Below are positions 8,201-15,900 of a DNA stretch of 64,000 bases, one piece after another. Every line of letters starts with the position of its first letter. Position 1 is the first letter of the stretch. This DNA comes from Methylomonas koyamae (lineage in GTDB: Bacteria; Pseudomonadota; Gammaproteobacteria; Methylococcales; Methylomonadaceae). The stretch is taken from the NCBI RefSeq assembly GCF_019669905.1, contig NZ_AP019777.1, forward strand, positions 3,224,001 through 3,288,000, read 5' to 3'. A program made the position numbers and the translations under genes. Below the pieces are notes generated by a model. It made no database searches. It was not told the origin of the DNA and saw nothing but the letters and a program-made list of their open reading frames with translations.

Positions 8201-9274
8201 ATGACCTTGCATTTAAACGAAATCGACAACGCCAAGCTGGAGCAGCTCCAGGGCAAAGTGATCAATGACGTCGCCGGCTCGCTGGGCCTGCTGATGGCCT
8301 ACATCGGCGACAAGCTGGATTTGTACAGCGCGTTGCTGGAAATCAGCCCGGCGACCAGCCAGCAACTGGCCGACAACACCGGCATGGACGAACGCTATCT
8401 GCGCGAGTGGCTGTCCGCCAACGCCGCAGCCGGTTACATCAATTACGATGCGGCATCCGGGCGATTTTCGATGACGCCGGAGCAGGCGGTGATTTTCGCC
8501 GCCGAAGGCCATCCGGCTTGCATGCAGGGCTTTTTCCAGGCCGTGATGTCGGTGTATATCGACGAGCCCAAGTTCAGCGAGGTGTTTCGTTCCGGGGCCG
8601 GCCTGCCGTGGCGCGAGCATAGCCCGTGCCTGTTCTGCGGCACCGAGCGCTTCTTCCGGCCAATGTATGCGATGAACCTGATCGACCACTGGCTGCCGGC
8701 GTTGGACGGCGTTCGGGAAAAACTGGAAGCCGGCGCTCGGGTGGCTGATGTCGGTTGCGGCCACGGATCGTCGACCATCCTGATGGCCAAGGCTTTTCCC
8801 AATTCCACCTTTCACGGTTTCGATTTCCACGCGCCGTCGATCGAGCACGCCCGAGAACGGGCGCGGGCCGCCGGCGTGGCCAGCAACACTATTTTCGAAG
8901 TGGTCACCGCCAAAGAATATCCGGGCAAGCACTACGATCTGGTGACGATCTTCGACGCGCTGCACGATATGGGCGACCCGGTCGGTGCCGCCGCCCACGT
9001 CGCCAGCACACTGGCCGCCGACGGCAGTTTCATGCTGGTCGAACCGTTTGCCGGCGACGCCCTGGAGGACAATCTGCACCCTCTCGGGCAAATCTACTAC
9101 TCGTTTTCGACCATGGTTTGCGTACCGGCCTCCAAATCGCAAGAAGTCGGCCTGAGCCTCGGGGCGCAAGCCGGGCAAAAACGCCTGACCGAAATACTGA
9201 ACGCCGCCGGCTTTAACCAAATCCGCCGCGCCGCAGCAACGCCGACTAATCTGGTGCTGGAAGCGAAGCTTTGA
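8201..9274 (+). CDS. class I SAM-dependent methyltransferase with N-terminal winged helix
   Basis: A 357-residue protein with an N-terminal winged-helix dimerisation segment (TSQQLADNTGMDERYLREWL) and a Rossmann methyltransferase core. Motif I VADVGCGHGSST lies near residues 178-189, and FHGFDFH supplies the acidic residue after strand 2. The architecture resembles O-methyltransferase/Rv2258c-type proteins. Substrate unknown. The ATG at 8201 follows GGGAGAG. It stands as a single transcription unit. Confidence 0.82.
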   Translation: MTLHLNEIDNAKLEQLQGKVINDVAGSLGLLMAYIGDKLDLYSALLEISPATSQQLADNTGMDERYLREWLSANAAAGYINYDAASGRFSMTPEQAVIFAAEGHPACMQGFFQAVMSVYIDEPKFSEVFRSGAGLPWREHSPCLFCGTERFFRPMYAMNLIDHWLPALDGVREKLEAGARVADVGCGHGSSTILMAKAFPNSTFHGFDFHAPSIEHARERARAAGVASNTIFEVVTAKEYPGKHYDLVTIFDALHDMGDPVGAAAHVASTLAADGSFMLVEPFAGDALEDNLHPLGQIYYSFSTMVCVPASKSQEVGLSLGAQAGQKRLTEILNAAGFNQIRRAAATPTNLVLEAKL

Positions 9275-9309
9275 CTTGAGAATTAGATTTAGGCGGGGTT
9301 CAATGATAA

Positions 9310-9401
9310 TGAAACCCAGCTTCGAAGCCGACGAGTTTTTGAAATACAAAACATATTTGGATATAACCAAACTTGGCTATTTTAAAATATCTGCTGGGTT
9401 T
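9310..9401. repeat. inverted repeat, REP-like
   Basis: GAAACCCAGC (9310-9319) and its complement (9392-9401) face each other across about 70 bases, with a CGCGTTGCTCTACCTA tail typical of intergenic REP-like units. No gene is present here. Confidence 0.5.
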
Positions 9402-9487
9402 CGCGTTGCTCTACCTAGCCTCCGCCACTATCTGATGTTCGAACGATGAACCGAAAGTTCGTATTATGCTGCATCATCTCGGCTCTA

Positions 9488-9928
9488 CTATGATTTTCTT
9501 CCCCGTCTTATTTTACGATTTTTAGGAACTCCCTTATGTTTATGAAAAATGGTATTTGAAAATTTATCAAACCCACATTTTTTAATTATGGTTTCTGCAG
9601 TCTTAAAATTTGGTTCCAGAACACAAGTAGAGTCAAGATCTTTTAATAAAACTAAAACTTTAAGTATTTCTTTTTGGAGATCTTGCTTTTGCCATAACTT
9701 AAGACTAATCCAATCAAGTTTATTTGCTTTTGAAATGAGTTTGTTTAGTTCATCTTTATATTTGGCAATCTTTTGCCGATTATTCCCCTTTTCCATCTCA
9801 TCCAAATCATAACGGCGGCGATCTGCGTAAGAGCCTACTAGCGGCATTTCTGTATCGGCGCGTATGTAACCTTTTTTACTTACTTGATCTTTTTTTCTTT
9901 GATTTTCAAAATCCAGTTTGTTTGCCAT
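9488..9928 (-). CDS. hypothetical AT-rich, basic, helical protein
   Basis: A 146-residue protein I do not recognise. It is lysine-rich and mostly helical, with a possible coiled coil around residues 45-95 (KGNNRQKIAKYKDELNKLISK), and ends in a very basic tail (KNRKIRRGRKS). The start ATG has GGAG about 7 bases upstream. Its AT-rich codon use differs sharply from its neighbours, suggesting recent transfer. No mobility gene is adjacent. The basic tail hints at nucleic-acid or ribosome binding, but this is a guess. Confidence 0.55.
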   Translation of the reverse strand: MANKLDFENQRKKDQVSKKGYIRADTEMPLVGSYADRRRYDLDEMEKGNNRQKIAKYKDELNKLISKANKLDWISLKLWQKQDLQKEILKVLVLLKDLDSTCVLEPNFKTAETIIKKCGFDKFSNTIFHKHKGVPKNRKIRRGRKS

Positions 9929-10227
9929 TAAAAAACTCCATTCGTTGCCTTATGGCTGTAGGGTAGATCGAGCAGAACGATACCTAATTTTGAAAGCCTA
10001 GATGCTGAGTTGGACTTTGTCCAATCCGACCTCAATATTGAGTTAACTTCAATTTGCCTGTCTGGAATTTTCGATCTGGCTCTTACGGAATGTCGTCATA
10101 AACCATTGCGGCCGAAATATGCACCAACATTTCCGGCAAACGTGATATCGCCGGAAAAACCTTTCAGCATACTTGTAACCCTTAGGTATGCTGACCTCCG
10201 ATTCCGCTTTAGATCAACTGCCTTAAC
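9929..10227. other. gene-free stretch
   Basis: About 300 bases between the AT-rich hypothetical gene and the LysR gene. I see no convincing ORF, tRNA or repeat; it is the shared upstream/downstream space of two minus-strand genes. Confidence 0.5.
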
Positions 10228-11136
10228 TCACCCACCAACCGCCCGAATCTCCCCACGCAACCACGCCAACTCCGGATTGGCTTCTACACCCGCCCGCCAG
10301 ATCGATACGAAATCGAACGGCGGAATCGGCAGCGGCGGTTCCAACAGGGCCAGATTGGCCGGTAGCGCCGGACCGGCCACGGCGCGGGAAGCGACCGTCA
10401 GCACCAGGTCGGTGCCGGCGAGCAAGGCGGCGGCGACGGTGAAATGTGGCATGATCACGGCGATGCGGCGGCGCAATCCGCGCGCGGCCAGCGCGGTATC
10501 GACGTGGCTGTGGTGCATGCCCTGCACCGAGACATGCACGTGCGCCGCTTGCAGATAATGTTCCAGCGTCAGCTCGGCCGAATCCGGCAGATTGTGGCGG
10601 TCGGTCAGCACCACGAAATGTTCTTGAAACAGCACGTCGGCTTGCAGGCCCTCGGCCAGCATCGGAAACACGCCGAGCGCCGCGTCGAGCTCGCCTTCCG
10701 CCACTTGGCGCAAGGTTTCCAGCCGGGAATGTTGCGATAACTGCAAATCGACGCCGGGTGCGATTTGGCGCAGCCGCCGCACCAGGTCCGGCAATACCAC
10801 CGCCGATCCGTAGTCGCTGACGCCCAAACGAAAACAACGCCGGCAGCGTTGCGGCTCGAAAGCCTCGGCCGCGACGACGTTACGTACCTGCGCCAGCGCA
10901 TCGGCCAGCGGTTGCGCCAAGGCGGCGGCCCTGGCCGTCAACCGCATTTCGTTGCCGACCCGCACCAGCAACGGATCGGCAAACAGGTCGCGCAATCGGT
11001 TCAAAGCATGGCTGACCGCCGGCTGCGTCATCGCCAGCCGTTGCGCGGCGCGGGAAATATGGCGCTCGGCCAGCAACGCATCCAGCACCACCAGCAGGTT
11101 CAGATCGATATGCCTCAAGTCATGCACCGGATTCAT
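10228..11136 (-). CDS. LysR family transcriptional regulator
   Basis: This 302-residue LysR regulator has an N-terminal winged HTH (DLNLLVVLDALLAERHISRAAQ, AMTQPAVSHALNRLRDLF, residues about 10-60) and a periplasmic-binding-like effector domain. It diverges from the VOC/EamA gene pair across a 95-base gap containing a T-N11-A palindrome, the usual LysR arrangement, so that pair is its likely target. Effector unknown. Confidence 0.9.
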   Translation of the reverse strand: MNPVHDLRHIDLNLLVVLDALLAERHISRAAQRLAMTQPAVSHALNRLRDLFADPLLVRVGNEMRLTARAAALAQPLADALAQVRNVVAAEAFEPQRCRRCFRLGVSDYGSAVVLPDLVRRLRQIAPGVDLQLSQHSRLETLRQVAEGELDAALGVFPMLAEGLQADVLFQEHFVVLTDRHNLPDSAELTLEHYLQAAHVHVSVQGMHHSHVDTALAARGLRRRIAVIMPHFTVAAALLAGTDLVLTVASRAVAGPALPANLALLEPPLPIPPFDFVSIWRAGVEANPELAWLRGEIRAVGG

Positions 11137-11158
11137 AGCGCTATTGCCGTTTCTTCAT

Positions 11159-11173
11159 TTCAATTAGTTTGAA
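11159..11173. promoter_or_regulatory. candidate LysR operator (T-N11-A palindrome)
   Basis: TTCAATTAGTTTGAA lies between the divergent LysR and VOC genes. It contains the T-N11-A core and 5-bp inverted arms typical of LysR boxes. This is position and pattern only. Confidence 0.4.
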
Positions 11174-11231
11174 TAATATCCGAAACTCAGCCGCGTCCAA
11201 TTTTCCGCACGATAAAGCGCAGGAGACCGCT

Positions 11232-11660
11232 ATGGCAGATACCGCTACAGAACTCGAATTCAACGCCGGCCTACGCATCGCCCAAGTCCGAATCGCCCGC
11301 CCTACCCGGCAACTGGACGCGGTGACCCGGTTTTACCGCGACGGCTTGGGACTGGCAGTGATCGGCTCGTTCGCCGGCCACGCCGGTTACGACGGCGTCA
11401 TGTTCGGATTACCGGGCAGCAGCCACCATTTGGAATTTACCCAACACCACGGCGACAACCGGTGCGGGGTGCCGGCGCCGGATAATTTGCTGGTGTTTTA
11501 TGTGCCGGATGCCAAGCAGCGGCAAAGCCTTTATCAACGGCTGGCGGCCGTCGGCGCCCGCGAAGTGGCACCGGAAAATCCGTACTGGCTGGACAAGAGC
11601 CGTACATTCGAGGACCCGGACGGCTGGCGGGTCGTCATCTGCGACCAAACCGGAGTCTAA
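11232..11660 (+). CDS. VOC (glyoxalase-like) superfamily protein
   Basis: A 142-residue protein with two beta-alpha-beta-beta-beta modules. The second includes EDPDGWRVVI, the classic C-terminal VOC metal-ligand motif, and SSHHLEFTQ ends the first. The ATG at 11232 has AGGAG 6 bases upstream; an in-frame start at 11169 is less likely. It is followed four bases later by the EamA exporter and is probably co-transcribed with it under LysR control. The reaction is unknown; VOC members include dioxygenases, lyases and antibiotic-binding proteins. Confidence 0.82.
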   Translation: MADTATELEFNAGLRIAQVRIARPTRQLDAVTRFYRDGLGLAVIGSFAGHAGYDGVMFGLPGSSHHLEFTQHHGDNRCGVPAPDNLLVFYVPDAKQRQSLYQRLAAVGAREVAPENPYWLDKSRTFEDPDGWRVVICDQTGV

Positions 11661-11664
11661 AGCG

Positions 11665-12540
11665 ATGGCCTTTAGACACTTGCTACTGGCCTTGCTCTGC
11701 GTGCTGGTCTGGGGCGGCAGTTTTGCCGTGATCCGCTGGGGCTTGCACGATCTGCCGCCGTTGGCTTTCGCCAGCCTGCGCTTTGCCGCGGTGGCGCTGT
11801 TGATCCTGTTCGTCGGCCGGCCGGCCATCGGCTGGCAGATGCTGTTGCTTTATGGTGCCGGTTGGGGCGTGGTGCAATTCGCCGGGCTGTTCCTGGCCTT
11901 GCACTTCGGCTTGCCGACCAGCCTCAGCTCGGTATTGGCGCAATTGCAGGTGTTTTTTACTTTGCTGTTCAGCGTCGCGCTGGGCTGGGAAACGCTGAGC
12001 CGGCGCAAGCTACTATCGCTGGCCTTGGCCGTTATCGGCGTCGGCTTGATCGTGTCCGACCGCCCCGCCGCGTTGCCGGCCACGGCACTCGGTTTCAGCT
12101 TGCTCGGCGCGGCCGGCTGGGCCAGCGGCAACCTGGTAGCCCGGCGTTTAGCAGTCGTCGGCCTGCGCGCCGACACGCTGGCCTTCGTCGCCTGGGCCTC
12201 GCTGCCGCCTGCCGTGATCTTGGCAGGGCTCAGCGCCGTACTCGAATCGCCGCAACACCTGCTGGACTTGTCCGCAGCGGCCGCCGGCCGGGCGCTGGCA
12301 GCGGTGTTGTACCAAGCGCTGGGCGCGTTGCTGATCGGCACGCTGTGCTGGAACCGGCTGCTCAGGCATTACCCGGCGACCCGGGTAGCGCCGTTCTCGT
12401 TGCTGGTGCCGGTGCTAGGCTTGCTGCTGGGCGTGGTGCTGTTCGACGAAAACCTGTCCGCGGCGGCAATCGGCGGCTGCCTGTCCTTGCTGCTGGCTTT
12501 GTTCAGCAACCTTGGCTGGGCCCGGCGGGCGCGGATTTGA
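11665..12540 (+). CDS. EamA/DMT family transporter
   Basis: A 291-residue inner-membrane protein with about ten transmembrane segments in two EamA repeats. It starts MAFRHLLLALLCVLVWGGSF, and the VWGGSF motif is diagnostic. The ATG at 11665 lies four bases after the VOC stop. Likely a metabolite exporter, controlled with its neighbour by the divergent LysR. Substrate not evident. Confidence 0.85.
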   Translation: MAFRHLLLALLCVLVWGGSFAVIRWGLHDLPPLAFASLRFAAVALLILFVGRPAIGWQMLLLYGAGWGVVQFAGLFLALHFGLPTSLSSVLAQLQVFFTLLFSVALGWETLSRRKLLSLALAVIGVGLIVSDRPAALPATALGFSLLGAAGWASGNLVARRLAVVGLRADTLAFVAWASLPPAVILAGLSAVLESPQHLLDLSAAAAGRALAAVLYQALGALLIGTLCWNRLLRHYPATRVAPFSLLVPVLGLLLGVVLFDENLSAAAIGGCLSLLLALFSNLGWARRARI

Positions 12541-12979
12541 TCCTGGTACGGCGTTCGGCTTAGCCCAAATGCCGTTTGGAATAACGCACCGAATTGAACT
12601 TCCCGTTCAAAACTGCGTGGCTTTGACAAGGACGTGGAACGCCTTGGCCATCCTTGGCTCCTGGGTTCCGGCATTCCCTGCCGGAACGACCTACTTCCCT
12701 TGATTTAACCGCATTGGGCAATCCCTGCCGGGTGCTTAAACTAAGGCTATGTTCGCGTTACTAGTTGAATGAGATCAAAGCCGTCATCCCGGCATGGATT
12801 GCCGGGATCCAGAGCACAAGGATGTGTTGAAACTTTGCCGTCCGTGGCTTCTGGGCCCCGGCAATCCACTTGCGCCCTTTGGGTATGTCGGGGCGACGCC
12901 AACTACTAACGCGAACATAGCCTAAAACTAACGGCATCGCCCCCAGGATGCGCATGCCGCCTGCCTTGTCGGCGTTGGA
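12541..12979. other. 440-bp gene-free spacer with related hairpin repeats
   Basis: The spacer holds a hairpin (GTTCCGGC at 12665-12672 with its complement at 12680-12687) and a MITE-like element (12744-12923). The block around 12625-12690 and the block 12816-12875 are diverged copies of one repeat unit (ACAAGGA-TG ... GGCT-CTGGG-CCGGCA). No coding region is supported. Confidence 0.6.
12744..12923. mobile_element. MITE-like element with 17-bp TIRs
   Basis: AGGCTATGTTCGCGTTA (12744-12760) is perfectly inverted at 12907-12923, and the inverted match continues imperfectly inward. The 6-mer AAACTA lies on both sides (12738-12743 and 12925-12930), a probable target duplication. The interior contains a hairpin (ATCCCGGCA...TGCCGGGAT). 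Non-coding, about 180 bp. Confidence 0.7.
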
Positions 12980-15900
12980 TTAAGCACCGTCGGCGACGTA
13001 CACGATTTCCGGCAAAACCAGTTCCCAGGATTCGGTTCTGAGCTTGGCTTTGTCGCCCGGCTTTTTATCCCGCCCCAGCACCGCCGCCACTCTGACCGCG
13101 ACGATGCGGCCGGGCGGCGGCCGGAATGCCTGGGCCATACGGCCGACCGCGATGCCGTTGGCGTCGGCCAGTTCCCAACCCTCGCTGCCGTTGCCGCGTT
13201 CGCGCAACACCAGTTCGCTGCCCCAATCCAAGCCGGCCAGCGCCCGGTGTATCGGCTGGTCGGCGGCAAAACAGCCGGGCCAGGACAACACTACCTGCGA
13301 CGGGTCGGCAACCCAGACTCGCTCCAATGCGCGGCTAAGGCCCTCGACCCGTTGGCCCCGGCTTTTCAGACATAGCGGTTCGCATTCGGCAATAAAAGCA
13401 TGGCGCCCGCCTTGGCGGCAGCATAAGGCCAGCGTTTTGCGGGCGCGCGTCATCGCCACGTAAAACAAGCGCCGCTCGTCGGCGGCGGCGGATTGCCACG
13501 CGCCGCCGTCCAATACCAATACGTGGTCGAACTCCAGCCCTTTGGCGCGGTGAGCGGTCAGCAATGTCAACGGCGAGTTGATTTGCTGGCCGGCGGTCTG
13601 GCTGCCGGAACCGAACTCGTACAGCGCGTCCAGCAAATTGGCGGCGACCAGTTGGCAGCCGGGCGCGGCGGATTCGGCTTCGGCGATGAATTGCGCCAAC
13701 AGCGCGCGGTACGGATGCGCTATCTCCGCCGTGACCGCTTGCCGGTAACAACGGCGAAACCAACGCGACAGCGCTCCCCAGCGCAACAACAACCGCGGTT
13801 TGCGGCCCTGCCGTTGCCGGCTGCTCAACAAGCGGATCAAAACCCGGCCTTCGCGCGTGCTGTGCAGATCGAGCAAATACTCGTCGCGCAGCGAACGTAC
13901 CGGAATTCCGCTCCGCCGGCATAACGCCTCCAGCATCTCCAGATTTTGCCAATTGCGGGCAATCACGGCGAACCGGCCCCAATAGCCGGACGGGTTGCCG
14001 GACTGCAGCCGGTTTAGGCGTTGCAGTTCTGCCAAGGCCGCTTCGGCTTCGGCGGCGTTGTCGGCCGCGACCGCCAGGATATGCACCCGGCCTTGGGCCA
14101 GGCTGTCCAAATCCTGCCATTCGCCGCCCGGTGCCGCCTCGCGCCGGGCATGGTCGACGCGTAACGTCTGCCCGGCTTTCATGCGGCCGCGGGCCGGAGC
14201 GATCACCCGGCTGGCGCAGTGGATGATTTGCGCCGTGGACCGGTAGTTTTCCAGCAGATAGAAGGTCCTGGCCTGATAGTCGGCGCTGAATCGTTTGATA
14301 AAGCTAACGTCGGCACCGCCGAAGGCGTAGATGTTCTGGTCGTCGTCGCCGACCGCCATCAGAAACAACCGGTCTTCCTCGCTGCGGATGCTGCGGCCGG
14401 CCAAGGCGCTGATCAATTCGTAATGGTCGGCATTGATATCCTGGTACTCGTCGACCAACAGGTAGCGCAGCCCTGACAGCACGCGGTCGCGGCGCACCGA
14501 AGGCCCGACCTCGTCGCCGGCCTCCGCCTGGCGCAAGTAGGCCGCCGCCCGTTTGATCGCCGCGGCAAAATCCACGCTTTCGCCGTGTTCGGCGGCTACC
14601 GCGTAACTGGTACCGGTCAATCGCAACGCCAGGCCGTGCAAGGTGTTGACGCTGACGCCGCCGGCATCGGCGCCCACCAAGGCCCACAGCCGCTTACGAA
14701 TCTCGACCGCCGCGGAGCGGTTATAGCTCAGCACCATGATTTCTTCCGGCAATGCCATGCATTCGCGCAACAGCCAGGCCACGCGGTGAACGATGACGCG
14801 GGTCTTGCCGGCGCCGGGGCCGGCCAGGACCAGATAATTGCCTTCCAGCGGCGCGGCGACGATCGCCTGTTGCTCAGGATTCTTCAGATCGGTCAAAATC
14901 CGGCGGTGCGCGGCCTCGGTGGTCGCCATTTCCAACACGTCCTGGCGGCCGGCAAAATAGCGGCGGACGAAGGCGGCACGGTCCATGCCGAAATAATCGA
15001 CGATAAACGCCATCGCGGCCTGGATTTTGCCCAGCGCCAGCTTGGCGTATTCGGCCATCACGTGCACCTGGACGATTTTGTCCTGGTAATGCAAGGCCAA
15101 TTCGGCGTAATCGGATTTCTTGAATTGGCGTCGCCTGGCCTCGGCGTTGAGCTGTATGCTCATCGCCGCGCGAAACACCGCTTTGCCGCGGGCCAAATGC
15201 AATACTTCGTTGGTGTCGAGGTAGACCAAAGTCGCCGCCAACGCCACGTTCCAGTCGCGCACCTCCAGATCCTGCAAGGTCAGGTCGGCCTGCAGCGCGG
15301 CTTCCAAATCGCCCTGTTTACACACCACCAGCAAGTTGTTGCCCTGGCGCCGGTCGGCAAAATAATGCAACAAGGCCTGAGCCAGACGCATGCGCTTATG
15401 GCGAATCGCATCGATTTCGCGCCAGTCGCGCAGCAATTTGAGGTAACGGTTGTCCTGACCGCCGGGCCGCAACGCGAAAAAACCGCGCTGGCCGGCACTG
15501 CCGCCGAAGGCTTCGGCAAAGGATTTCATCAGCCTGGACAAGCGTTCCGGCTCCAACTCGACGCCGGACTCGCGCCGCAGCGTGTCGCACAAACGGCGCA
15601 CGTTCAAAATCTGCCATTGCTCGCGGTCGGCGTCCGGTGCCGCTTCGCGCAGGCAGGCCACCAACGCATCCTCCAATTTGCGCAACGCTTCCAACCGCTC
15701 GGCGCTGTCCGGATCGCGGTAAAAGGCGATGCCGATTTCGGTATCGTTGGACAGCAATTGGAACCGGTCCAGATCGCGCAACATTTGCATCACCCGATGC
15801 GAATCGCGGCCGGTGGCCAGTATCAGGTCGTCGGTGCTGATGCCGGCGTCGTCCTCGCAAGCGAACAACTGCGCCAGTAGGGTAAGGTAAGGTTCGATGT

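Noticed and set aside
8213..9370. 385-residue minus-strand ORF
   Set aside because: Antisense shadow of the methyltransferase gene, with no domain of its own.
10010..10558. 182-residue plus-strand ORF
   Set aside because: Largely overlaps the LysR gene antisense; the remainder has no support.
14585..15880. 431-residue plus-strand ORF inside the helicase gene
   Set aside because: Antisense shadow in GC-rich DNA; His/Gln-rich composition typical of such frames.
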